This document shows, piece by piece, positions 28,061 through 36,356 of a DNA stretch of 64,000 bases. The position numbers and the translations under genes are program-made. Each line of letters opens with the position of its first letter. Position 1 is the stretch's first letter. The DNA comes from Breoghania corrubedonensis (GTDB taxonomy: Bacteria > Pseudomonadota > Alphaproteobacteria > Rhizobiales > Stappiaceae): positions 186,001-250,000 of the forward strand of contig NZ_QAYG01000006.1 of assembly GCF_003053845.1 (NCBI RefSeq), written 5' to 3'. The notes beneath the pieces were generated by a model. The model saw only the letters and a list, made by a program, of their open reading frames with translations. It was not told the DNA's origin and ran no database searches.

Positions 28061-29449
28061 TCAGCAGGCTTCCATGCTGCGGCCATGCGGCTCGTGCAGC
28101 AATTCGTCCGCCAGCTTGCGCAAGGCGGGCGAGACGGTGATCGGGTAGGCGGGTGTGCCCTCCAGCCGCTTCAGCGGTTCCGGCAAGCGGGCGAGTTCGG
28201 CGGCTGCGTGGGTACGGATGGCGGCAAGGTCCGGCAGCGGCTCCACCAGGGCGCCATCGCGCAGGATCGGCTTCAGCAGCGCCTCGCCCGGTGCGGTCTC
28301 GTTGGCGCCGGTGATGCGGTCGCCGGCGATCCGGCCTTCCTCATCGAGGCTGCGCCAGACCTGCGTGGCACCCGGCCAGTAGGACTTTCCTTCGGCCAGC
28401 TTGCGCCGTGCCATGCCCTCGTAGGCCTTCAGCTTGTAGCCGCAATCGAGCGAGGGCAGGTCGTCGGAGGTGACCAGGCTGGTGCCGACGCCGTAAAGGT
28501 CGATCGGCGCCTTGCGGGCGGTGAGGTCGGCCAGTTCGTATTCGTCGAGGCCACCGCTGACGACGATCTGAAGATGGCCGAGGCCGCCGTCGTCGAGGAT
28601 CTTGCGCACCTTGCGTGAATGGTCGGCGAGATCGCCGCTGTCGATGCGCACGCCCTTCAGCCGGATGCCCAGTTCGTGCAGCTTCGGCGCCAGCTCCACA
28701 AGTCGGTGGGCGGCGCGCTCGGTCTCGTAGGTATCGAGCAGGAACACCGTCTGTTCGGGCCGGGCCAGTGCGAAGGCGCGGAAGGCCTCGATCTCGTCGG
28801 TGAAGGTCTGAACGAAGGAATGCGCCATGGTGCCGTAGAGCGGGATGTCGAAATGACGCCCGGCGGGAACGCTCGCGGTGCCGTTGAAGCCGGCGAGATA
28901 GGCGGCGCGCGCGGCAAGCACGCCGCTTTCGCCCGAATGCGCGCGGCGCAGGCCGAAATCGACGATGCCCTTTCCGGGGGCGGCCAGCATCATGCGCGCG
29001 GCCTTGGTGGCCACCAGCGTCTGGAACTGCAGGAAGTTGATGAGCCGCGTCTCGATCAGCTGGGCCTCGGCCACCGGCGCGGTGATGCGCACGATCGGCT
29101 CGTCGGCGAAGATGATGGTGCCTTCCGGCACGGCGTCGACATCGCCGGTGAAGCGGAAGTCGGCGAGATAGTCGGCCAACTGGTCGGAGAAGGTGTCGGA
29201 GTTGCGGATCCAGTCGATCTCGGCCTGATCGACGCGGGCGCCGAGCAGGAAGCCGATGAGCTGTTCGAGGCCTGCGGCCATCAGGAAGCCGCGGTTCTTC
29301 GGCATGCGGCGCACGAAGAACTCGAAGACGGCGGTGCCTTCCATGCCGGCGGAGCGATAGGCCTCCAGCATGTTGAGCTGGTAGAGGTCGGTCACCAGAA
29401 GGCTGTGGCCGAAATCGGTCTGGGAAAGAGTGTCTGCCATGGGTCTCAT
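28061..29449 (-). CDS. pncB: nicotinate phosphoribosyltransferase
   Basis: Converts nicotinate and PRPP to nicotinate mononucleotide in the Preiss-Handler NAD salvage pathway. About 462 residues from the ATG at 29449, or 459 from that at 29440. Recognisable blocks are SLLVTDLYQLNMLEAYR near the start, FLQFQTLVATKAARM, DFGLRRAHSGESGVLAARAAYLAGFNGTA and VRIDSGDLADHSRKVRKILD. The ATG at 29449 overlaps the pncA stop as ATGA, indicating translational coupling. With pncA it converts nicotinamide to the NAD precursor in two steps. Confidence 0.93.
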   Translation of the reverse strand: MRPMADTLSQTDFGHSLLVTDLYQLNMLEAYRSAGMEGTAVFEFFVRRMPKNRGFLMAAGLEQLIGFLLGARVDQAEIDWIRNSDTFSDQLADYLADFRFTGDVDAVPEGTIIFADEPIVRITAPVAEAQLIETRLINFLQFQTLVATKAARMMLAAPGKGIVDFGLRRAHSGESGVLAARAAYLAGFNGTASVPAGRHFDIPLYGTMAHSFVQTFTDEIEAFRAFALARPEQTVFLLDTYETERAAHRLVELAPKLHELGIRLKGVRIDSGDLADHSRKVRKILDDGGLGHLQIVVSGGLDEYELADLTARKAPIDLYGVGTSLVTSDDLPSLDCGYKLKAYEGMARRKLAEGKSYWPGATQVWRSLDEEGRIAGDRITGANETAPGEALLKPILRDGALVEPLPDLAAIRTHAAAELARLPEPLKRLEGTPAYPITVSPALRKLADELLHEPHGRSMEAC

Positions 29450-30084
29450 GCCGCGATTGCGTTGGAGACGATGCGGGCAGCACCCGCGTCGTCCATCGCG
29501 GCCAGCGCCGCGTTCAGGGAGCCGTTCAGATCGATCGCCCGGCAGGCGTCCTCGATCAGCACGGCGTCGAAGCCCTCTTTCAGGGCGTCCTCCACAGACC
29601 AGCGCACGCAGAAGTCGGTGGCAAGGCCGCAGAAGAAAACACGCTTGAAGCCGCGTTCGCGCAGATATCCGGCAAGGCCGGTCGGCGTTGTGCGGTCGTT
29701 CTCGGTGAAGGCGGAATAGGAATCGATATCCGCGCGATATCCCTTGCGCAGGATGAGTTCGGCGCGATGGGCCCGGAAGCCGGGGTGGAACTGCGCGCCT
29801 TTCGTTCCCTGCACGCAATGGTCGGGCCACACGGTCTGCGGGCCGTAAGCGGCCTCGATCGTGTCATAGGCGGCCGCACCGGCTTGCGCGGAAGCGAAGG
29901 AGAAATGGCCGGCCGGGTGCCAGTCCTGCGAGGCAATGACGTGGGCGAACCGGTCGAGCAGCCGGTCGACAACCGGCACGATCGCATCGCCGTCGGGCAC
30001 GGCCAGCGCGCCGCCCGGTACGAAGTCGTTCTGCAGGTCGATCACCACGAGGCAATCTCTTTCCGTGGGCCGGAATTCGGGCAT
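29446..30084 (-). CDS. pncA: nicotinamidase
   Basis: Hydrolyses nicotinamide to nicotinate and ammonia. 212 residues, isochorismatase fold. The catalytic aspartate is D16 (VVIDLQNDFVPGG); the metal-binding D/H residues are in ASQDWHPAGHFSF; the catalytic lysine is in LILRKGYRADIDSYSAF and the nucleophilic cysteine in GLATDFCVRWSVEDAL. First gene of the pncA-pncB pair. The start MPEFRPTERDCLVVID is consistent with the family length. Confidence 0.95.
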   Translation of the reverse strand: MPEFRPTERDCLVVIDLQNDFVPGGALAVPDGDAIVPVVDRLLDRFAHVIASQDWHPAGHFSFASAQAGAAAYDTIEAAYGPQTVWPDHCVQGTKGAQFHPGFRAHRAELILRKGYRADIDSYSAFTENDRTTPTGLAGYLRERGFKRVFFCGLATDFCVRWSVEDALKEGFDAVLIEDACRAIDLNGSLNAALAAMDDAGAARIVSNAIAA

Positions 30085-30265
30085 GCGCTGTCCTTCGTCT
30101 TTTGCTCTGCCTGAGAATATAGGCAGGCGTCAGCGTTTTCGAGCCGCCGCACTCATCGCAAGGCAGAAGGCATTGGTCAATGCGGCGTTTGATAAAAGAA
30201 CGTCGGGGAGGGACCGGGGCGCCGCACAGCGCGTGGGCGGGACGCGGCTTGTGCCGTGACCTGCC

Positions 30266-30883
30266 TTAGCCGCGTGTCAGAACGCGCTGGGCGGCGTTGC
30301 GGGCGTGATCGGCGACGTTCGGATCGCGGGTGATCAGGGCGGAGACGATCGCGCCGTCGATCAGCAGAGCCATTTCGTGGGCGAGACCTTCGGGGTCGTC
30401 GGGGCGGGCGGCACGGGCGAGCTCGCGGATCTTCTCCATGACCAGCCCCTTGTGCTTCAGCGCGATGGTGCGCATGCGGTCGTCGTCCTTGTCGCATTCG
30501 CCGACCGCGTTGATGAAGGGGCAGCCATAGAAATGCTCCTCCGCGAACCACTTCTTCAGCACGTCGAAAAGATGGACAAGCTTGGCAGACGCATCGCCTG
30601 GCAGCGCATCGACCTGTCCGATGAACCAGTCGCGCCAGGCGCGGCCCTCATGTTCCAGCACCGCCTCGATCAGCCCTTCCTTGGAGCCGAAGGCCTTGTA
30701 GAGGGTGGTCTTTGCCGTTCCGGCCGCGGCGACGATGGCATCCACCCCGGTGGCGTTGATGCCCTGGCGGCAGAACAGATCGGAGGCGGCAAGCAGAAGG
30801 CGTTCACGCGCGGCGCTGGTTTCGGTGGCTATCGCGTGATGCGGGCCCGTGGACGGGGCGGCGGAGCCGTTGAGGGAAGGCAT
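30266..30883 (-). CDS. TetR-family transcriptional regulator
   Basis: 205 residues. The helix-turn-helix is around 44-63 (ATGVDAIVAAAGTAKTTLYKAFGSKEGL). The C-terminal domain contains FYGCPFINAVGE, a pattern seen in TetR regulators near oxidoreductase or detoxification genes. An ideal AAGGAGG precedes the ATG. It is transcribed away from the ABC-cyanase cluster across a 564-base region and might control it, although the repeat between them and the sigma-54 promoter argue for an activator instead. Ligand unknown. Confidence 0.85.
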   Translation of the reverse strand: MPSLNGSAAPSTGPHHAIATETSAARERLLLAASDLFCRQGINATGVDAIVAAAGTAKTTLYKAFGSKEGLIEAVLEHEGRAWRDWFIGQVDALPGDASAKLVHLFDVLKKWFAEEHFYGCPFINAVGECDKDDDRMRTIALKHKGLVMEKIRELARAARPDDPEGLAHEMALLIDGAIVSALITRDPNVADHARNAAQRVLTRG

Positions 30884-30992
30884 GCGGACCTCCTTACTGT
30901 TCCATATGGGTGTACGGAACGATCTGTTTTCCGTGCGTAGCGCAGTTCGTGCGGGCGGGCAATGGGGGAGGGGAGAGAGAAGAAGGGATGTA

Positions 30993-31178
30993 GAGCGCCT
31001 GCGGCGCGCTTGTTGCGCTGGATTTCGGGTCTGGCCATGCGGCTGCGCCGCAGACCGCCCGAAATGAGGGAGGGGGTGGTGGGCTTGAAGCTACCCATAA
31101 ACTCCCTCATTCCGGACAAGTGAGGCGAAGCCGAGCGCTGATCCGGAATCCAGCGCAACATGTGCGCCGCAGGCGCTC
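30993..31178. repeat. long inverted repeat, palindromic element copy
   Basis: Left arm 30993-31030 (gagcgcctgcggcgcgcttg, then ttgcgctggatt) is mirrored by right arm 31141-31178 (aatccagcgcaaca, tgtgcgccgcaggcgctc). The interior carries further complementary stretches (gaaatgagggag and ctccctcattcc). It differs in sequence from the GTCATCCCGG elements but has the same design. Confidence 0.8.
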
Positions 31179-31365
31179 CTGTCCCCTTCATTTTGCCCTT
31201 CTGTCGGGAGTCGGGCTCCCGGTGCACTTCAAGTACGCACGTCCACAAAATAGGCGTTTTCCCTAGGCGTCCGGCACTCCTTTGCGCAGCGGCAGTTTCG
31301 GGCAAAACAGGCTGGGAAATGCGGCCGTGAAACGAATTCAATGAGATAGGCGCATTTTCCGACTT

Positions 31366-31381
31366 TGGCACGTCTCCTGCT
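31366..31381 (+). promoter_or_regulatory. sigma-54 (-24/-12) promoter of the ABC-cyanase cluster
   Basis: TGGCACG-TCTC-CTGCT, against the RpoN consensus TGGCACG-N4-TTGC(A/T). Only the first base of the -12 element differs, and the GG and GC dinucleotides are exactly 10 bases apart. The predicted start would lie near 31392, 56 bases before the first ATG. RpoN promoters often drive nitrogen-scavenging genes in rhizobia-like bacteria, which suits an operon ending in cyanase. An enhancer-binding activator would be required. Confidence 0.7.
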
Positions 31382-31447
31382 TTATTGGAAACAGAACGGT
31401 TTGTTTCCTGCCTCCTCTTTCGGGGGCGATGTTGCGGGAGGTTGGCG

Positions 31448-32281
31448 ATGAGGGGAGCGCATCTGGCGGTGGAGGGGATCACCCATCGCTATCGCCGGGC
31501 CGGCCAGCCGGCGGTCTGCGATATCAGTTTCGAGGTGAACCCTGGCGAGGCGCTGGCGCTGGTGGGGCGCTCGGGCTGCGGCAAGTCCACGCTTCTGCAT
31601 ATCATGGCGGGTCTGGTCCCTCCCACGCAAGGCACGGTCCGCATCGACGGGCTTTCCGTCGTCGAGCCGTCGCCCAGGTGGGTGGTGATGTTCCAGCAGC
31701 CCTCGCTCTATCCCTGGATGAGCGTGGCGCAGAACGTGGCACTGGGGCTGAAGTTCACCGGCCGCAAGCGCGAGATCGCGACGCGCGTGCCGGAAATGCT
31801 CAGGCTCGTGGAACTCTCCGACTATGCCGATCGCAACGTGCAGGATCTCTCCGGCGGCCAGCAGCAGCGCGTGGCGCTGGCCCGCTCGCTGGCGTCCTCG
31901 CCGGAAGTCCTGATGCTGGACGAGCCCTTCTCTGCGCTCGACGCGTTCACCCGTGGCACGCTGCAGCGCGACGTGCGCCGCATAGCCAAGGATCTCGGCA
32001 TCACGCTGGTGCTGGTCACGCACGATCTGGCCGAAGCCGTGGTGATGGCCGACCGCGCGCTGGTGCTGGCCACCAACCCCGGCCGGATCTCCAAGGTCGT
32101 GCCGATCGATCTCGAAAATCGCGATGACCTGAGAACACCCGAATACGCCGAGGCGCGGGCCCGGCTTGCCGCGGCTTACGAAACCGCGGCCGGACGTGAA
32201 CTGGAGTCCTCGGGGACAGGCGGGCCGTCCGCCACGCCCGATGACGATGGCCTGAACGCCGCGCGCCCGGCGGCGCGCTGA
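31448..32281 (+). CDS. ABC transporter ATPase, nitrate/sulfonate/cyanate type
   Basis: 277-residue cytoplasmic ATPase of the SsuB/TauB/NrtD group. Walker A GRSGCGKST at 40-48, signature LSGGQQQRVALARSL, Walker B VLMLDEPFSALD, switch His in LVTHDLAEAVVMADR. The Q-loop segment MFQQPSLYPWMSV is typical for this group. The ATG at 31448 follows GGGAGG; a longer frame starting at 31385 would overlap the predicted promoter region and is rejected. The C-terminal 40 residues are a low-complexity tail. First gene of the cluster ending with cyanase. Confidence 0.9.
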   Translation: MRGAHLAVEGITHRYRRAGQPAVCDISFEVNPGEALALVGRSGCGKSTLLHIMAGLVPPTQGTVRIDGLSVVEPSPRWVVMFQQPSLYPWMSVAQNVALGLKFTGRKREIATRVPEMLRLVELSDYADRNVQDLSGGQQQRVALARSLASSPEVLMLDEPFSALDAFTRGTLQRDVRRIAKDLGITLVLVTHDLAEAVVMADRALVLATNPGRISKVVPIDLENRDDLRTPEYAEARARLAAAYETAAGRELESSGTGGPSATPDDDGLNAARPAAR

Positions 32282-32322
32282 TGACTTCCACCTCGACGTA
32301 GGACCGAGAAAAGGGAACCGAG

Positions 32323-33585
32323 ATGAGCGATCGCAACAAGGATCAGGACCGGAACGGCGCCTGGGACGACGACTACTTCGCGACCGATTTTACCCGTCGC
32401 CAGACCCTCGACATGTTCGCAGCCGGCGGGCTGATGGCCGCTCTCGGGCCGCTGATCGGGGCGATGAGCTCGCCGGCCTTCGCTGCGGCGGACGACGAGG
32501 TCGTGCGCATCGGCTACCTGCCGATCACCGATGCTACCGCGCTGCTGGTTGCCCACGGCATGGGCTACTTCAAGGACGAGGGGCTGAAGGTCGAGCGGCC
32601 GACGCTGATCCGCGGCTGGTCGCCGCTCGTCGAAGGCTTCGTGGCGGGCAAGTTCAATCTCGTCCACTTCCTCAAGCCCATCCCGGTGTGGATGCGCTAC
32701 AACAACAAGATCCCCGTCAAGCTGATGGCCTGGGCGCACACCAACGGCTCCGGCCTTGTCGTCGGCGGGAAGACCGGCATCACCAGTTTCAGCCAGCTCG
32801 GCGGCAAGCAGGTGGCCGTGCCGTTCTGGTACTCCATGCACAACATCGTGCTGCAGTACGCGCTGAGGCAGTCGGGCATCACGCCCGTGATCAAGTCGGC
32901 CTCCGAGCCGCTCGCCGCCAACGAATGCAACCTCCAGATCCTGCCGCCGCCGGAAATGCCGGCCGCGCTCGCGGTCGGAAAGATCGACGCCTACATCGTC
33001 GCCGAGCCGTTCAACGCCATGGGCGAGCTGAAGGCCGGCGCGAAGATGCTGCGCTTCACCGGCGACATCTGGAAGAACCATCCCTGCTGCGTGATCTGCA
33101 TGCATGAGCAGGTGACGACCGAAAAGAAGGAGTGGACCCAGAAGGTCATGAACGCGGTCGTGCGGGCCCAGATCTATTCCTCGAAGAACAAGGCTGAAGT
33201 CGCGCGGCTGATGTCGAAGGACGGCGAGGGCTACCTGCCGATGCCGGCCACGGTCGTGGAGCGGGCGATGACGCTCTACACCCAGGACGAGGAATACATC
33301 GAGACCGGCGCCATCCAGCACGGTGCGGAATGGGGCAACGGCCGCATCGACTTCCAGCCCTGGCCCTATCCCTCCGCCACCAGGCTCATCGTGGAAGAGA
33401 TGAACAAGACGGTGGTCGGCGGCGACCGCACCTTCCTCGACGGGCTTGATCCGCAGCATGTCGCGGACGATCTCGTCAACTACGAGTTCGTCAAGAACGC
33501 GCTCGACAAGTACCCGGAATGGAAGGACGACCCCTCGGTCAACGCAAGCGATCCGTTTGCCCGTGAGGAGGTGCTTGAGCTGTGA
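32323..33585 (+). CDS. Tat-exported ABC substrate-binding protein, NrtA/SsuA type
   Basis: 420-residue periplasmic binding protein of the NMT1/NrtA-like family. A twin-arginine signal is clear: R25-R26 in DFTRRQTLDMF, then a hydrophobic stretch and cleavage near AFA-A at 53-54. The mature start is VVRIGYLPITDATALLVAHGMGYFKDEGL. The length fits the nitrate/cyanate/bicarbonate branch better than the shorter alkanesulfonate binding proteins. Folded export fits a protein that might bind a metal or fold quickly. The ligand is unknown; the cyanase and rhodanese downstream suggest a small nitrogen- and sulfur-containing anion. Confidence 0.85.
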   Translation: MSDRNKDQDRNGAWDDDYFATDFTRRQTLDMFAAGGLMAALGPLIGAMSSPAFAAADDEVVRIGYLPITDATALLVAHGMGYFKDEGLKVERPTLIRGWSPLVEGFVAGKFNLVHFLKPIPVWMRYNNKIPVKLMAWAHTNGSGLVVGGKTGITSFSQLGGKQVAVPFWYSMHNIVLQYALRQSGITPVIKSASEPLAANECNLQILPPPEMPAALAVGKIDAYIVAEPFNAMGELKAGAKMLRFTGDIWKNHPCCVICMHEQVTTEKKEWTQKVMNAVVRAQIYSSKNKAEVARLMSKDGEGYLPMPATVVERAMTLYTQDEEYIETGAIQHGAEWGNGRIDFQPWPYPSATRLIVEEMNKTVVGGDRTFLDGLDPQHVADDLVNYEFVKNALDKYPEWKDDPSVNASDPFAREEVLEL

Positions 33586-34418
33586 GCACCGACCTCGTGG
33601 CTGACGCGTTCATGGAAGGCGAGGTGTCGGCGCAGCGCCGGGCCGGCCAGTGGAAGGCGCTCAGAAGCCTCGGCTACGCGGTCGCCGGCATGGCGCTGCT
33701 GCTGGTTGCCTGGTGGATCGGCGGGCTCCTGGTGGAGAACGATCCCGCGCTGGTGGCCTTTGCCGATTTCGCGCCGGAACCGGCTCTGGCGCGGCTTGTC
33801 GAGATGATCGCCTCGGGCGAGGCCTGGGCGATGACGGTGCCAAGCCTTGGCCGGGTAATGGAGGGACTGGCGCTTGCGGTTGCCATCGGGGTGCCGGTCG
33901 GCATCGCGATCGGCCGGGTGCCGGTGATGCGCGAGATCACCAACATCCCGTTTCAGTTCCTGCGCATGATCTCGCCGCTTTCCTGGATGCCCATCGCGGT
34001 GATGGCCTTTGCGACGTGGGACGGTGCAATCGTCTTCCTGATCATGATCGCTGCCGTGTGGCCGGTGCTGTTTTCCACCGCCGCGGGGCTGAAGCGGGTC
34101 GATCCTGCCTGGTTCCGGGTGGCGCGCAATCTCGGCGCCCGGCCCTGGCACATGCTCTTCACCATCATCCTGCCGGCGATCTCGCAGGACATCCTCACCG
34201 GCATCCGCCTTGCGCTCGGCGTCGCCTGGATCGTGCTCGTGCCGGCCGAATATCTCGGCGTTACCTCCGGCCTTGGCTACGCCATCAACGATGCCCGCGA
34301 CACGCTGGAATACGACCGTCTCGCCGCCACCGTCGTCATCATCGGCGTGATCGGCTTCGTCCTCGACTTCGCCTGCCAGCAGGCGATTTCCCGATTGAGC
34401 TGGCACCGGGACGACTGA
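33582..34418 (+). CDS. ABC transporter permease, SsuC/NrtB type
   Basis: 278-residue inner-membrane permease with about six hydrophobic helices. The EAA-like loop is around residues 165-190 (VDPAWFRVARNLGARPWHMLFTIILP). The GTG start at 33582 overlaps the binding-protein stop by four bases. With the ATPase encoded two genes upstream it forms a complete importer. No alkanesulfonate monooxygenase gene (ssuD) or taurine dioxygenase accompanies it. Confidence 0.9.
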   Translation: MSTDLVADAFMEGEVSAQRRAGQWKALRSLGYAVAGMALLLVAWWIGGLLVENDPALVAFADFAPEPALARLVEMIASGEAWAMTVPSLGRVMEGLALAVAIGVPVGIAIGRVPVMREITNIPFQFLRMISPLSWMPIAVMAFATWDGAIVFLIMIAAVWPVLFSTAAGLKRVDPAWFRVARNLGARPWHMLFTIILPAISQDILTGIRLALGVAWIVLVPAEYLGVTSGLGYAINDARDTLEYDRLAATVVIIGVIGFVLDFACQQAISRLSWHRDD

Positions 34419-34464
34419 TCCCGGGCCTGCTTGATGTCCAACGCACTCAATCAAGGAGAGTGAA

Positions 34465-35004
34465 ATGTCCAGCCAACCTGCAACGGCCCTCACGGGTTGC
34501 CTTGCCCCGATCGACAAGGGCGGGCTCAATGACCTGATCGAGAAGGGCAAGGCCGATCCCAAGGCCGTCAAGACGCTGAAGTGCAAGACGGTCGCCGAAG
34601 GGCGCTTCCGCCACGCCAACTACATCCGCGATCTCGATCCCTACATCGTCGACGAGCCGCCGGGACTGCTCGGCGACGACACCGCGCCGAACCCGTCGGA
34701 AGCCTCGCTCGCCGCACTCGGTTCCTGCATCGCGGTCGGCCTGCACGCCAACGCGATCCATCGCGGCATCACCATCAACTCGCTGGAGCTGGAGCTTGAG
34801 GGCGACCTCAACATCACGGCCGTGTGGGGAACGGGCGATGTCAGCGAAAAGCCGGTCGGCTTCACCGACGTGCGCATCATCGTCCACATGGACGCGGATG
34901 CGCCGCAGGAGACGATCGACGAGCTGATCAAGCATGTCAGCCAGTGGTCGCCGGTGTTCAACACCTTCTCGCGCCCCGTGAACATGGTTGCCCGGTCGGC
35001 CTGA
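34465..35004 (+). CDS. OsmC-family protein lacking the second cysteine
   Basis: 179 residues. The first family cysteine is C88, in SLAALGSCIAVGLHANAIHRGI. In OsmC/Ohr peroxidases a second cysteine lies near the C-terminus; here that region reads HVSQWSPVFNTFSRPV, with no cysteine. Two further cysteines, C12 and C40 (TLKCKTVAEGRF), sit in an N-terminal extension. The conserved YIRDLDPYIVDEPPGLLGDD block marks a distinct subfamily. Thiol peroxidase activity is therefore doubtful; it might instead bind or process a sulfur intermediate. A good AAGGAGA precedes the ATG. Confidence 0.8.
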   Translation: MSSQPATALTGCLAPIDKGGLNDLIEKGKADPKAVKTLKCKTVAEGRFRHANYIRDLDPYIVDEPPGLLGDDTAPNPSEASLAALGSCIAVGLHANAIHRGITINSLELELEGDLNITAVWGTGDVSEKPVGFTDVRIIVHMDADAPQETIDELIKHVSQWSPVFNTFSRPVNMVARSA

Positions 35005-35104
35005 GTGGGCCGCCTGATCCGGCTGCCTGATCTACCCTTGCCATCGACCGCGGGAGCGGGGGCGGGCCCCCTCCCGCGGCTCCCCATCACAAGGAAACGA
35101 GACC
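35005..35104. other. intercistronic spacer with hairpin
   Basis: CCGCGGGAG at 35048-35056 pairs perfectly with CTCCCGCGG at 35071-35079, and the inner bases can extend the stem. It sits between the OsmC-like gene and the acyl-CoA-dehydrogenase-like gene. Without a T-run it is more likely an mRNA stability or processing element than a terminator. An AAGGAAACGAGA leader precedes the next ATG. Confidence 0.55.
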
Positions 35105-36253
35105 ATGACGATAGAGACGAAGACCAGGACGCCGGAAGCGGCGACATTTGCACTCGAAGGTCCCGCCGCCATGCCCAGTGCGATGATCGAGGAAGTGGCG
35201 CGGATTTCGCGGACCGATCTGGCGCCGATTGTTCACGACATCGACCTCGACGGCGTGTATCCGGAAGTCGTGATGCGCGACTTCGGCAAGGCCGGTGCCT
35301 ATGCCCATCACGCCCCGATGAACGGTGACGGATCGTACGACCTTGAGACCGCCATCAGGGCCATGTCGGCGGTGAGCGAGCATTGCCTTTCCACCGGCTT
35401 TTGCGTGTGGTGCCAGGACGCGCTCGCCTGGTATGTCGCCAATAGCGGGAACGAGACGCTGAAGACGACGCTGGGCCCCAGGTTGCTGAGCGGCGCGGCG
35501 CTGGGCGGCACCGGACTTTCCAACCCGATGAAGACGCTGTTCGGCATCGAGAAGCTTCGCCTGAGGGCTGAGCGGGTCGAGGGCGGCTATGTCGTCACGG
35601 GCATCCTGCCGTGGGTCTCAAACCTCGGCGAGGACCACTATTTCGGCGTGATCTTCTCGTTGCCAGACGGGCGCATGGTAATGGCGGTTGCCGATTGTGC
35701 GGCCGATGGCGTGAAGATCGTCGCCAGCGATGAGTTCGTCGCGCTCGACGGCACGCGGACTTTCGCGGTGCAGTTCCGCAAGGCCTTCATTCCCGACGAG
35801 ATGATACTGGCCGACCCCATCGACGAGTACATCCCGCGCATTCGCGCCGGCTTCATCCTGCTGCAGGCGGGCATGGCCTTCGGTCTCATCCGCAACTGCA
35901 TCGACCTGATGGAGCAGTCCGGCCAGTCGCTTTCGCATGTGAACTGTCACCTGCCGGACCAGCCGGACGACTTCCGCCAGCAGCTCTCCGCCTTCGAAGA
36001 CGAGGTCTACGCGCTTTGCAAGACGCCGTTTGACACGTCGCAGGACTATTTCATCCGCGTGATCAGGGCGCGGCTTGCCGCCGGCGAGGCGACGGTGGCG
36101 GCCGCCCACAACGCCATGCTCCATTGCGGCGCGCGCGGTTACGTCAAGCGCGGCACGGCGCAACGGCGCCTGCGCGAGGCCTATTTCGTGGCGATCGTCA
36201 CGCCCGCCACCAAGCAGCTCAGAAAGATGCTCGCCGATTTCGGCGCTGCCTGA
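35105..36253 (+). CDS. acyl-CoA-dehydrogenase-fold flavoprotein without catalytic Glu
   Basis: 382 residues with the acyl-CoA dehydrogenase three-domain layout: N-terminal helices, a middle beta domain (GGTGLSNPMKTLFG, then RVEGGYVVTGILPWVSN), and C-terminal helices. The C-terminal segment that normally carries the catalytic base (IYEGT type) reads FVAIVTPATKQLRKML, so the glutamate is absent. That is the pattern of fold members that act as flavin-dependent monooxygenases (for example DszC- or SfnC-like) rather than dehydrogenases. It is followed by a rhodanese, a flavoprotein reductase and cyanase. I infer a reduced-flavin-dependent oxygenase on a sulfur or nitrogen compound; the substrate is unknown. 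Confidence 0.75.
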   Translation: MTIETKTRTPEAATFALEGPAAMPSAMIEEVARISRTDLAPIVHDIDLDGVYPEVVMRDFGKAGAYAHHAPMNGDGSYDLETAIRAMSAVSEHCLSTGFCVWCQDALAWYVANSGNETLKTTLGPRLLSGAALGGTGLSNPMKTLFGIEKLRLRAERVEGGYVVTGILPWVSNLGEDHYFGVIFSLPDGRMVMAVADCAADGVKIVASDEFVALDGTRTFAVQFRKAFIPDEMILADPIDEYIPRIRAGFILLQAGMAFGLIRNCIDLMEQSGQSLSHVNCHLPDQPDDFRQQLSAFEDEVYALCKTPFDTSQDYFIRVIRARLAAGEATVAAAHNAMLHCGARGYVKRGTAQRRLREAYFVAIVTPATKQLRKMLADFGAA

Positions 36254-36356
36254 TCCGTTCCGGCGTGGCCTGACCGGGCGCGACGAACGACGCCGGCAGA
36301 CACCGCCGTTTTGCCAGAGGGACCAGACATGGACCAGACATGGAAAGGACTGCAGC

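Larger units (their letters stand above)
30884..31447. other. divergent regulatory region, TetR gene and cyanase cluster
   Basis: No gene is seen. The region holds the palindromic element at 30993-31178 and the sigma-54-type promoter at 31366-31381. Around 31221-31237 there is a loose dyad (TGCACTTcAAGTACGCA) that might be an enhancer site about 130 bases before the -24 box, but it does not match NtrC consensus well. Confidence 0.5.

Noticed and set aside
31448-34418. Alkanesulfonate or taurine importer as a firm name for the ABC genes
   Set aside because: The components fit the broad nitrate/sulfonate/cyanate family, but neither SsuD/SsuE nor TauD is present, and the binding protein is longer than SsuA, so the substrate is left open.
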